Source: Arthrobacter sp. P2b
GTDB taxonomy: Bacteria > Actinomycetota > Actinomycetes > Actinomycetales > Micrococcaceae
DNA length: 64,000 bases
Assembly: GCF_900168295.1 (NCBI RefSeq)
Contig: NZ_FVZL01000009.1
Coordinates: 62,001-126,000 of the forward strand
Reading direction: 5' to 3'
The notes beneath the pieces were generated by a model, which saw only the letters and a list, made by a program, of their open reading frames with translations, did not search any database and was not told where the DNA came from. Positions 1-7,341 of this stretch are shown here, piece by piece. How positions within the stretch are numbered: the first letter of the stretch is position 1; every line of letters starts with the position of its first letter. The translations under genes and the position numbers were made by a program.

Positions 1-167
1 GCCACGATGAAGTTCTGCCGGCCGGACTTCACGCCGGGATGGCGGCGGCGGGACGCGGCGGCACGGGCCACCGCGTCCGGGTCCTCCAGCCGGATGACGC
101 TCAGGTGTTCATAGCGACGGGGATCGTCGTTGACAGCCTGGTTGGCGGCGATAGGGGTGAGGGTCAC
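1..167 (-). CDS. Cgl0159-like (beta/alpha)8 aldolase-family protein, N-terminal fragment
   Basis: Only the first 55 codons lie in the window; the rest runs off the left edge. The GTG start overlaps the iolC stop by four bases (GTGA), so the two are translationally coupled. The visible protein contains DPRRYEHLSVIRLEDPDAVA followed by a run of arginines. I recall this N-terminus from the Cgl0159/deoxyribose-phosphate-aldolase-like proteins that follow iolC in Corynebacterium and Arthrobacter inositol clusters. The family probably handles the phosphorylated keto-acid made by IolC, but this is inferred from position and a short fragment. Confidence 0.6.
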   Translation of the reverse strand, partial: MTLTPIAANQAVNDDPRRYEHLSVIRLEDPDAVARAAASRRRHPGVKSGRQNFIV

Positions 168-1204
168 AGTGCTGCTCCTTCGGTGGCAAGCTGGGCAGCG
201 GCATCAGGAACAGGGGCGCCGGGAACAGTACCCGGAACCGGTCGGCCGCGTTCGGCCAGCAGTGAGGTGACCTCATCCGGCGTCGGCATGGCATCCGCGC
301 AGGACACGCGGGAGGCGACAATCGCGCCGGCGGCGTTGGCGTAGTCCAGGACCTGGGCCAGCGGCCAGCCGGACAGCAGACCATGGCAGAAGGCGCCGCC
401 GAAGGAGTCACCTGCGCCCAGGCCGTTCACGGTTTCCACGGGGACCGGGGCGGACACCACGCGCTCGGTGCGGGTCTTGGCCATCACGCCGTCAGGGCCG
501 AGCTTGACGACGGCGATCTCGACGCCGGCGGCGAGCAGCCGGTCGGCCTGCTCATCGGGCGTGCCCTCACCGACGGCGACGGCGCATTCCTTGTCGTTGC
601 CGATGGCGACCGTCACGTGCGGCAGGATCCTGGCCACCTCCGCGCGGGCCTCGTCCTCCGATGCCCAGAACATCGGCCGGTAATCCAGGTCCAGGATGGT
701 GAACTGCCCCTCGGCCAGGCGGGTCCGCGGACGTGCCTCATGCGCTGCAATGTGCGCACTGCGGCTGGGCTCCTGGCACAGGCCGGTCACGGTGGACCAG
801 AAGATCCCCGCCTCGCGGATGGCGTCCAGGTCCAGCTCGGAAGCCTGGATCTGCAGGTCCGGCGCGGTGGGAAACCGGCCATAGAAGTAGAGCGGGAACT
901 CGTCCGTCGCCGGCTTGATGGCACAGAAGGTGACCGCCGTGGGGTACTCCTTCACGGGAGCGACGAAGGAATCGTCGACGTTGAACTTGTGCAGTTCCCG
1001 GTGCAGGTACTTGCCGAAGGCGTCGTCCCCGGTACGGGTGATCACGCCTGCGCGGCGGCCGTGCCGGGCAGCCGCAACGGCGACGTTGGACGGCGAACCG
1101 CCGAGGTATTTCCCGAAGGACGAAACGTCCTCCAGGTCCACCCCGATATCGTTCGGGTAGATATCAACGCTGATGCGCCCGATCGTAAGAAGCTCGTGGG
1201 TCAC
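164..1204 (-). CDS. iolC: 5-dehydro-2-deoxygluconokinase (PfkB family)
   Basis: 346-residue cytoplasmic sugar kinase of the ribokinase/PfkB family. It phosphorylates 2-deoxy-5-keto-gluconate in myo-inositol breakdown. The N-terminal strand LLTIGRISVDIYP, the sugar-binding GGSPSNVAVAAARHG segment (about residues 35-50) and the C-terminal anion-hole motif VNGLGAGDSFGGAFCHGLL, which holds the catalytic Asp, are all present. I chose the GTG at 1204 rather than the longer reading to 1324 because family members start just before LLTIGR and an AAAGG lies upstream. It heads the cluster in the window and overlaps the next gene. An IolR-like operator lies about 120 bp upstream. Confidence 0.9.
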   Translation of the reverse strand: MTHELLTIGRISVDIYPNDIGVDLEDVSSFGKYLGGSPSNVAVAAARHGRRAGVITRTGDDAFGKYLHRELHKFNVDDSFVAPVKEYPTAVTFCAIKPATDEFPLYFYGRFPTAPDLQIQASELDLDAIREAGIFWSTVTGLCQEPSRSAHIAAHEARPRTRLAEGQFTILDLDYRPMFWASEDEARAEVARILPHVTVAIGNDKECAVAVGEGTPDEQADRLLAAGVEIAVVKLGPDGVMAKTRTERVVSAPVPVETVNGLGAGDSFGGAFCHGLLSGWPLAQVLDYANAAGAIVASRVSCADAMPTPDEVTSLLAERGRPVPGTVPGAPVPDAAAQLATEGAAL

Positions 1205-1324
1205 GGTGATCGCGGACCTTTCTGGTGTGGAACTCTGGACCTCTGAAGTGCAGGAGCTCCGGGACTGGCAGGCCGTGGTGGAGGCCACAGGGACTACTTT
1301 GCCGCAGATTTCATGTCCTGTCAA

Positions 1325-1347
1325 AAGTTTGTACTGACATACTTACA
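1325..1347. promoter_or_regulatory. IolR-like operator upstream of iolC
   Basis: The 23-bp stretch here matches 21 of 23 bases of a second copy at 1812-1834. Its core TGTACTGACA differs by one base from TGTCCTGACA in the second copy. The latter fits the GntR-type IolR consensus KGWCHTRACA that I recall from Corynebacterium glutamicum. The AAGTAT at 1339-1344 on the minus strand could serve as a -10 box. Inducer and regulator are inferred. Confidence 0.55.
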
Positions 1348-1392
1348 GCAAAGTTAGAGCGCGCTACTTTAGCCGCGCGCGGCAGGTACTGC

Positions 1393-1797
1393 CTACTTGC
1401 GGGGTACGGCAAGTTCTCCGGTCACATACTGGGCCCGCCCGAACCCGAAGGACCAGTCACCGGCGGTGTTTTCCACGTACCCGATGAAGACATCCTCGCC
1501 CGCGACCCCCACCCCGGAAAGCTTTTCGGCAACCGCCGCGAACAGCCGCTGCTTCGCCTCCTGCGTCCTGCCGCCCTGGGTGAATATCTGGATCATCACC
1601 ACTCCCCCGGTCCGTTCGAACCCGAGCCCGGCATCCTGGGCGAAGATCTGCCCCTGCGGGTGCTCAGTGAGGATGTGGAAGTAGTCCCGCTCGGGGATGG
1701 CATATTCGGCAAGAATTGCGTCATGGATGCCCCGGCTCAGCCGCTGCAGCTCCTCCGGAGTGCGTCCTTCGTTCACATCAATACGTACAAGTGGCAT
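1393..1797 (-). CDS. Tautomerase family protein
   Basis: 134-residue protein of the 4-oxalocrotonate tautomerase/MIF superfamily. The ATG at 1797 was chosen because it places proline at residue 2 (MPLVRIDVNEG), the catalytic N-terminal Pro once Met is removed, and because GAGGAG precedes it. The long reading frame continues upstream but has no such signature. The C-terminal half (EDVFIGYVENTAGDWSFG) resembles the two-repeat tautomerases. Substrate is unknown. It shares an operator with the inositol cluster next to it, suggesting a role in isomerising a keto/enol intermediate of sugar-acid catabolism. Confidence 0.8.
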   Translation of the reverse strand: MPLVRIDVNEGRTPEELQRLSRGIHDAILAEYAIPERDYFHILTEHPQGQIFAQDAGLGFERTGGVVMIQIFTQGGRTQEAKQRLFAAVAEKLSGVGVAGEDVFIGYVENTAGDWSFGFGRAQYVTGELAVPRK

Positions 1798-1811
1798 TTT
1801 CGCTCCTCTGG

Positions 1812-1855
1812 AAGTTTGTCCTGACATACTAACAATATCGGGAGCGGCGAGACAA
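1812..1855 (-). promoter_or_regulatory. Promoter with IolR-like operator before the tautomerase gene
   Basis: On the minus strand TTGTCT (1850-1855) and TAGTAT (1826-1831) are 18 bp apart and form a plausible sigma-70 promoter. The operator core TGTCCTGACA (1817-1826) overlaps the -10 edge and start region, the usual place for repression. The surrounding 23 bp is nearly identical to the site upstream of iolC. Confidence 0.55.
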
Positions 1856-1948
1856 GGCCGAGAGGTGTTGAAGGACGCGGGATGAAGGAGTAGCCTCAAA
1901 CAACCAAGAGGTTGATAAACAAGTTAGTTGATTAGCAAGAGGCCGCAC

Positions 1949-2308
1949 ATGAACTTCGAAAGTACTGCGTTGGACTCGGCCTTTATGGCCCTGGCCGACC
2001 CCGTGCGGCGGAGCATCATTGCCCGGCTCAGCCGGGGCCCGGCCACAGTTAATGAGTTGGCGGAACCATTCGAAATTTCCAAGCAGGCAGTTTCGAAGCA
2101 CATCCAGGTACTCGAGCAGGCGCAACTGGTTACCCGGACCAGGGATGCCCAGCGCAGGCCCGTCCACCTGAACCCCGCACGGCTGGAGGCACTCACCGCC
2201 TGGATCAACCAGTACCGGCTGGTCCGCGAGGAGCAGTTCCGCAGCCTTGATGCCGTGCTTCAATCCAGCGCCGGGCACCACGGCGCCAAGGCAAAGGAAA
2301 AGCCATGA
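1949..2308 (+). CDS. ArsR-family winged-helix regulator
   Basis: 119-residue DNA-binding protein. Residues around 8-90 form an ArsR winged helix: ALADPVRRSIIARLSRGPAT, then VNELAEPFEISKQAVSKHIQ as the recognition helix, then VLEQAQLV. No Cys or His metal-binding cluster is visible, so it is of the non-metal subgroup often paired with SRPBCC proteins. The ATG at 1949 follows an AGAGG with good spacing, so I preferred it to the upstream ATG at 1928. Its stop overlaps the next gene (ATGA), giving a translationally coupled pair that it probably autoregulates. Confidence 0.88.
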   Translation: MNFESTALDSAFMALADPVRRSIIARLSRGPATVNELAEPFEISKQAVSKHIQVLEQAQLVTRTRDAQRRPVHLNPARLEALTAWINQYRLVREEQFRSLDAVLQSSAGHHGAKAKEKP

Positions 2309-2787
2309 CCAATCCCCTGAAACTCAGTGTCCCCGAAGGCCTTCCCTTCATCGACTTCGAGCGTGAGTTCGATTTCCCCGTCGCGGACGTATTCCGGGCG
2401 CACAAGGAACCGGATCTTATTGCGCAGTGGCTGGGCCCCCGCGGCCTCAAAATGGAGATGGACCACTACGACTTCCGCAGCGGCGGCACCTACCGATACA
2501 TCCACACCGGGCCGGACGGCGTGGCTTACGAATTCACCGGGGTGTTCCATACGGTCCGTGAAAACGAGTTTGCCCTGCAGACCTTCGAGTTCGGCGGTTA
2601 TCCGGACGTGGTCAGCCTCGAGTTCATGACGTTCGAGGACCTCGGCGGCGGCCGGTGCAGGCTGCGCGGCCACTCCGTCTACCCCAGCATGGAGGCACGT
2701 GACGGCATGGCCCAGTCCGGCATGGAGGGCGGCATGACAGAAGGCTACGAGCGGCTCGACGAGCTGCTCACCGCTGCCAAAGCCTGA
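2305..2787 (+). CDS. SRPBCC (AHSA1/START-like) domain protein
   Basis: 160-residue single-domain protein of the AHSA1-type SRPBCC fold, a lipid or hydrophobic-ligand binding helix-grip. Characteristic pieces are REFDFPVADVFRAHKEPDLI (start helix), QWLGPRGLKME, and DFRSGGTYRYI. The end GYERLDELL is the long C-terminal helix. It overlaps the ArsR gene by four bases; ArsR-SRPBCC pairs are common in soil actinobacteria. The ligand is not known. A strong hairpin follows the stop. Confidence 0.85.
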   Translation: MTNPLKLSVPEGLPFIDFEREFDFPVADVFRAHKEPDLIAQWLGPRGLKMEMDHYDFRSGGTYRYIHTGPDGVAYEFTGVFHTVRENEFALQTFEFGGYPDVVSLEFMTFEDLGGGRCRLRGHSVYPSMEARDGMAQSGMEGGMTEGYERLDELLTAAKA

Positions 2788-2795
2788 AACGCAGA

Positions 2796-2853
2796 AAGTA
2801 CGACGACGTCAGGTCACCTCCCACGCGGAAGGTGACCTGGCGTCGTCGTACTT
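2796..2853. terminator. Long hairpin between convergent genes (first of two)
   Basis: Arms 2796-2819 and 2830-2853 pair over 24 bp with one G-U wobble and a 10-base loop. The gene to the left ends at 2787 and sucD on the other strand ends at 2936, so the structure can stop transcription from both sides. A clear U-run is missing, so termination is inferred from position and stability. Confidence 0.7.
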
Positions 2854-2857
2854 AAAA

Positions 2858-2926
2858 CAGCAACGCGGGGTCACTCCGCGGCCAATCCAGAGTGTGGAAA
2901 GGGCGGGAAGTGACCCCGCGTTGTTG
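2858..2926. terminator. Second hairpin between convergent genes
   Basis: Arms 2858-2875 and 2909-2926 pair over 18 positions with one wobble, enclosing a 33-base loop. It lies 4 bp after the first hairpin and 10 bp from the sucD stop, so it is probably the sucCD terminator. Confidence 0.6.
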
Positions 2927-2935
2927 GAGAGAACC

Positions 2936-3838
2936 CTAGAGGGCTGCGAAAACCTCGCGCAGCAGCGTGGCGGTCTCGGACGGCGTCTTGCCGACCTTCA
3001 CGCCTGCAGCTTCGAGGGCTTCCTTCTTGGCCTGGGCGGTTCCGGCGGAACCGGAGACGATGGCGCCGGCGTGGCCCATGGTCTTGCCTTCAGGAGCGGT
3101 GAAGCCGGCAACGTAGCCGACAACCGGCTTGGTGACGTTGGCCTTGATGAAGTCGGCAGCACGTTCCTCGGCGTCGCCGCCGATTTCGCCGATCATCACG
3201 ATCGCCTTGGTCTCGGGGTCGGCTTCGAACGCAGCCAGGGCGTCGATGTGCGTGGTGCCGATGATGGGGTCGCCGCCGATGCCGATGGCTGTGGAGAAGC
3301 CGAGGTCGCGCAGTTCGTACATCATCTGGTAGGTCAGGGTGCCCGACTTGGAGACCAGGCCGATGGGGCCCTTGCCGGTGATGTTGGCCGGCGTGATGCC
3401 CACCAGTGCTTCACCGGGGGTGATGATGCCGGGGCAGTTCGGTCCGATGATGCGCGTGACCTGGTTGCCGTCAGCGTCGAGCTTGGACTGCGCGAGGGCC
3501 CAGAATTCGGCGGAGTCCTGGACCGGGACGCCTTCGGTGATGACAACCACCAGGCCGATGCCGGCCTCGATGGCTTCAACAACGGCGTTCTTGGTGAATG
3601 CCGGCGGGACGAAGACGATGGAGACGTCAGCGCCGGTCTCTGCCATGGCTTCCTTGACGGTGCCGTAGACGTTGATCTCGGCGTCGCCGTGCAGGACGGT
3701 GGTGCCGGCCTTGCGGGCGTTGACGCCACCCACAATGTTGGTGCCGGCCTTCAGCATCAGGGCGGTGTGCTTGGTGCCTTCACCGCCGGTGATGCCCTGG
3801 ACGATGACCTTGGAGTCCTTGTTCAGATAGATAGACAT
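2936..3838 (-). CDS. sucD: Succinyl-CoA synthetase, alpha subunit
   Basis: 300 residues, the normal length. With SucC it converts succinyl-CoA to succinate with nucleotide triphosphate formation in the TCA cycle. The CoA-binding Rossmann part has [13 protein letters not shown] near residue 14 and [13 protein letters not shown] in the middle. The phosphohistidine sits in [14 protein letters not shown] near residue 256. It starts with ATG 11 bp after the sucC stop, so the two are one operon. All key residues are intact. Confidence 0.97.
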   Translation of the reverse strand: MSIYLNKDSKVIVQGITGGEGTKHTALMLKAGTNIVGGVNARKAGTTVLHGDAEINVYGTVKEAMAETGADVSIVFVPPAFTKNAVVEAIEAGIGLVVVITEGVPVQDSAEFWALAQSKLDADGNQVTRIIGPNCPGIITPGEALVGITPANITGKGPIGLVSKSGTLTYQMMYELRDLGFSTAIGIGGDPIIGTTHIDALAAFEADPETKAIVMIGEIGGDAEERAADFIKANVTKPVVGYVAGFTAPEGKTMGHAGAIVSGSAGTAQAKKEALEAAGVKVGKTPSETATLLREVFAAL

Positions 3839-3849
3839 GGTGCGTCCCT

Positions 3850-5019
3850 TTACTTCGCTGCGTTGGCGAGCTCGGCGGCCTTGTCGGCGCCCTCGTCCAT
3901 GGTGGCGGCCAGGGTAACCAGCGGGTGGTTGGCCTCGTTCAGGATGCGGCGGCCTTCTTCGACGTTGTTGCCGTCGAGGCGGACTACCAGCGGCTTGTTG
4001 GCAGTGTGGCCGAGCTCGGCCAGCGCGCCGACGATGCCCTTGGCCACGGCGTCACAGGCGGTGATGCCGCCGAAGACGTTCACGAACACGGACTTGACCT
4101 GCTCGTCGCCCAGGATGACGTCCAGGCCGGCGGCCATGACCTCGGCCGAAGCTCCGCCGCCGATGTCCAGGAAGTTGGCGGGCTTGACGTTGCCGTGGTT
4201 TTCACCGGCGTAGGCAACGACGTCCAGCGTGGACATGACCAGGCCTGCACCGTTGCCGATGATGCCCACTTCGCCGTCCAGCTTGACGTAGTTGAGGTCC
4301 TGCGCCTTTGCCTTGGCCTCCAGCGGGTCAGCAGCGTCCTTGTCTTCAAGGAGGGCGTGCTTGGCGTGACGGAATTCGGCGTTCTCGTCCAGCGAGACCT
4401 TGCCGTCCAGTGCCACGATTTCGCCGGCGCCGGTCTTGACGAGCGGGTTGACCTCCACCAGGGTGGCGTCTTCCTTCTTGAAGACATCCCAGAGCTTGAG
4501 GATGACGTCGGCCACCTTGCCGCGCAGTTCCTCAGCGAAGCCAGCGGCTGCGACGATTTCATCGGCCTTTGCCTGGTCGATGCCGATGGCGGGATCGATG
4601 GCGATCTTGGCCAGCGCTTCCGGGCGTTCGACGGCGAGCTGTTCGATTTCCATGCCGCCCTCAACCGAGCACATGGCCAGGTAGTTTCGGTTGGCCCGGT
4701 CCAGCAGGACGGAGAAGTAGTATTCCTCGGCGATGTCCGCACCCTGGGCGATCATCACCTTGTTGACCGTGTGGCCCTTGATGTCCATGCCCAGGATGTT
4801 GGTGGAGTGCTCAAGCGCCTCGTCGGCGGACTTTGCGACCTTCACGCCGCCGGCCTTGCCTCGGCCACCAACCTTGACCTGCGCCTTTACGACAGTAACG
4901 CCGCCGATCTTCTCGGCAGCTGCCTTTGCTTCTTCTGGGGTGTACGCCACGATGCCGGCAAGCACGGGTACACCGTGCGCCTCGAACATATCGCGCGCCT
5001 GGTATTCAAACAGGTCCAC
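3850..5019 (-). CDS. sucC: Succinyl-CoA synthetase, beta subunit
   Basis: 389 residues with the ATP-grasp fold ([19 protein letters not shown] at the start, [17 protein letters not shown] near residue 44) and the C-terminal CoA-ligase domain ([12 protein letters not shown] and [13 protein letters not shown]). Start is GTG, read with an AAGGAC about nine bases upstream. It is the first gene of the sucCD operon; the region from 5020 to 5228 carries its promoter. Confidence 0.97.
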   Translation of the reverse strand: MDLFEYQARDMFEAHGVPVLAGIVAYTPEEAKAAAEKIGGVTVVKAQVKVGGRGKAGGVKVAKSADEALEHSTNILGMDIKGHTVNKVMIAQGADIAEEYYFSVLLDRANRNYLAMCSVEGGMEIEQLAVERPEALAKIAIDPAIGIDQAKADEIVAAAGFAEELRGKVADVILKLWDVFKKEDATLVEVNPLVKTGAGEIVALDGKVSLDENAEFRHAKHALLEDKDAADPLEAKAKAQDLNYVKLDGEVGIIGNGAGLVMSTLDVVAYAGENHGNVKPANFLDIGGGASAEVMAAGLDVILGDEQVKSVFVNVFGGITACDAVAKGIVGALAELGHTANKPLVVRLDGNNVEEGRRILNEANHPLVTLAATMDEGADKAAELANAAK

Positions 5020-5228
5020 GGTTTAGTGTCCTTCTACGTCGAAGTAGTTTCTGTACAGTCGGGCACCATCGAAGACGATGACCGGGCTGCGGAATTGCAC
5101 GCACCGGAGGCCTGTTGGAAACAAGCCACGCGGCGTGATGCTCCATGGGGAACTCTAGTCCTTTGGAGGGACCGGGCCGTCCCAGACTACCTCTTATGTG
5201 AGTAAGGACACTATTCTATGAGGCGTAG
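5020..5228 (-). promoter_or_regulatory. sucCD leader and promoter region
   Basis: About 200 bp without a gene. A good -10 hexamer TAGAAT lies at 5213-5218 on the minus strand; a matching -35 is weak. If this is the start, sucC has a leader of nearly 190 nt, long enough to hold regulation, but I saw no recognisable riboswitch in it. Confidence 0.35.
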
Positions 5229-5254
5229 AAAAACCGCGTAATTACGGGGTTTTT
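5229..5254. terminator. Near-perfect palindromic terminator over a stop codon
   Basis: A 26-bp sequence that is palindromic at 24 of 26 positions, with A5 at one edge and T5 at the other. It therefore reads as a hairpin plus U-run on either strand. The TAA of the lipoprotein gene (5242-5244) is in its centre. Confidence 0.75.
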
Positions 5255-5949
5255 GAGGCCTCGGCGGGTGGAGGCGGGGCAGCGTTTTCCGGCCTGGAGA
5301 TCAGTTCGTAACGCTCCGGGGAAACAAAGAATCCCACACCGGCGGACACGTTTCCGCATGCCACGCCGCCGTTGTAGGCGGAACACCGCAGCCCGTTGCG
5401 TTCGAGGTTCCGGCCCTCCGCCAGGACCGGCAGCTGGGCCAGGGCACCCGCCCTGTTGCCGTTGGGGCCGTAGGTTGCCTCCATTTGTGTGACGCCGGAA
5501 CGGCACTCACCGTACGTTGCGTTGTCAGGGGTCAGGAAGGCAACGCCGCCCAGGTAGCCGAGCGATGTTCCGGCGCAGTCATCCCGGACGTCGTCGTGGG
5601 CGGGCTTCGGGTACCTGGCCAGTTCACAGTGGGCCACGGGGACGATGGCCAGCTTGTTGTTCGCTAAGTCGGTGAAGCTGTTCGTTTCGTAGGGGAGGTT
5701 CACATGCTCGCCGCGCGCGGAGGTCAGCGAACAGACAATGGTGCGGTCCTCGGTGATGAAGGAGAGGACGCCCTCAGTGCTGGAAAAATCGTCGGGATTG
5801 GCCAACGCCGCCTGTTCCAGCTGGTCCATCGGTGCCGGCGGAGGCGGCGGCACGTAGCCGGGGTCCTCGGTGGTCACGGTGCATCCCGTGGCGGCCGCCA
5901 GCACAAGGGCGGCGAGCATCCCCCAAACAGTCCGTCGCATGGCCCCCAT
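5242..5949 (-). CDS. Putative secreted lipoprotein
   Basis: 235 residues (or 232 from the second ATG at 5940, which has a G-rich stretch before it). The N-terminus is a lipoprotein signal: RRTVWGMLAALVLAAATGC, cysteine at about residue 23, then a proline-rich linker with a run of five prolines. The rest has no family I recognise. It has seven further cysteines, which could form disulfides outside the cell. It lies 18 bp after the glycosyltransferase gene and is probably cotranscribed with it. Confidence 0.7.
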   Translation of the reverse strand: MGAMRRTVWGMLAALVLAAATGCTVTTEDPGYVPPPPPAPMDQLEQAALANPDDFSSTEGVLSFITEDRTIVCSLTSARGEHVNLPYETNSFTDLANNKLAIVPVAHCELARYPKPAHDDVRDDCAGTSLGYLGGVAFLTPDNATYGECRSGVTQMEATYGPNGNRAGALAQLPVLAEGRNLERNGLRCSAYNGGVACGNVSAGVGFFVSPERYELISRPENAAPPPPAEASKTP

Positions 5950-5967
5950 TATGCTTCATGCCCGGGT

Positions 5968-7248
5968 TCACCTGGAGGCGAGCACCCTTTCCACAACGTC
6001 TGCCGCGGCCTCGGCCGGATCCTGCCGGGCGAAGTCCTGCCGCATCTGCTGCGCCCGTTCTTTCCACCCCGGCTCGGCAAGGATGGAGTGCACGGCCCTC
6101 CGGATCTTCTCCGGCGAGGGAGCCTCGGTCCGCAGGTTGATGCCGGCACCGGCATATTCCACGCGGGCGTTGACATCGCTCTTGCCTTCATTGATGCCGG
6201 ACACCACCAGCGGGACGCCTTTGGACAGGGCTAACTGCACGCCGCCGAACCCGCCGTTGGTGACGAAGACGTCCGTGGACTCAAAGACGGCGGCGAAGTC
6301 CACATAGTCGCGGATGAGGATGTTTGGCTGCGGGTAGCGCCGGTTCAGTTCGGCGGTTCCCCTGCCGCCTGTTGCCACAATCACCAGGGCATCCATGTCC
6401 TGCAGCGCCTCCAGCGCGGGAATGATGAGCTTGTCCTGGTCCGCGTTGTCCACGGTGCCCTGGGTGACCACGATGGTTGTGGAGTATCCGGGCGGCAGCT
6501 CTTCCGCTACGTCGGCGCCGGGGCGGCGGTATGGCAGGAGCGCCCCGACGTAGTGCACTTTGGGGTTGGTGTTGCGGCGCGGAAAATCAAGGGACTGCGT
6601 GCCGGCCTGGATGACGGCGTCCGAGCACCGGTACGCATCGTCGGTGAGCCTGCCCCTTTTGGGCACGTCCTGGCCGTAGAAGGTGTGCTGGCGCCGGTAG
6701 CTTTGGTGCGCAGGGCGGAGGATGATTTTGTCCGACAGCTGACCGGCCACGGTTTGCAGGGCCTTCCCGGCCGGGTTCCGCGGCGGCCGGAAGCCGAAGA
6801 AGAGCGGGGGCACCAGCGGATCGCTCTCCATGTTGGGTATCACCGCGACATTCACCACCGGCTTGCCCAGCAGGTGCGATACGAGCCGCTGGACGAACAT
6901 GGAGCTGTCCACCACCAGGGCATCGAAGGGAAACTCCTGCTGCAGGTCACGGATGTCCTCGAAGAAGTTGCTGATGTTGCTGGCGAAGATCTTTTCGCCA
7001 TCGAAGCCGATGGCCCGGGGCCCTTTGAGCCTGGCCCGCTCCGGATACAGCTCAAAGAGATTGTCGGCGCGGTGTTCGATGGCGCGCTTGAAGGGGATCA
7101 GGGGAATCCCGAGGCCCTTCAGCTTTCCCGTGAACACCGGGCCGGTGTACCAGCGGACATCGTGGCCCCGCTCCTTGAGCCTCATGGCCACACCGGTCAT
7201 CGGATTGAAGTGGCCATCAATTGCCTGGCTCGCGAACAGGATGTTCAT
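5968..7248 (-). CDS. GT1-type glycosyltransferase (UGT/MGT family)
   Basis: 426 residues. It resembles macrolide-type UDP-glycosyltransferases: N-terminal ILFASQAIDGHFNPMTGVAM with the acceptor-side His, and a C-terminal donor-binding domain with VTQGTVDNADQDKL, RDYVDFAAVFESTDVFVTNG, and GGVQLALSKGVPLVVSG. The ATG at 7248 aligns with the family's start and has a GGAG upstream; the longer reading to 7323 adds an unlike tail. Acceptor is unknown; no biosynthetic cluster is adjacent. Confidence 0.85.
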   Translation of the reverse strand: MNILFASQAIDGHFNPMTGVAMRLKERGHDVRWYTGPVFTGKLKGLGIPLIPFKRAIEHRADNLFELYPERARLKGPRAIGFDGEKIFASNISNFFEDIRDLQQEFPFDALVVDSSMFVQRLVSHLLGKPVVNVAVIPNMESDPLVPPLFFGFRPPRNPAGKALQTVAGQLSDKIILRPAHQSYRRQHTFYGQDVPKRGRLTDDAYRCSDAVIQAGTQSLDFPRRNTNPKVHYVGALLPYRRPGADVAEELPPGYSTTIVVTQGTVDNADQDKLIIPALEALQDMDALVIVATGGRGTAELNRRYPQPNILIRDYVDFAAVFESTDVFVTNGGFGGVQLALSKGVPLVVSGINEGKSDVNARVEYAGAGINLRTEAPSPEKIRRAVHSILAEPGWKERAQQMRQDFARQDPAEAAADVVERVLASR

Positions 7249-7341
7249 GGTCCCACTCCGACCTCGGGTACCGCTGCTGGGGGAAGTTCCTGAACTGTAG
7301 CCGCGAATGACGGAAGCGGGCAAGGGCCCGCCCCCGTTCGC

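Noticed and set aside
2894..4213. Long plus-strand open frame across sucD and sucC
   Set aside because: It is antisense to two clear genes and has the composition expected of a GC-rich shadow frame.
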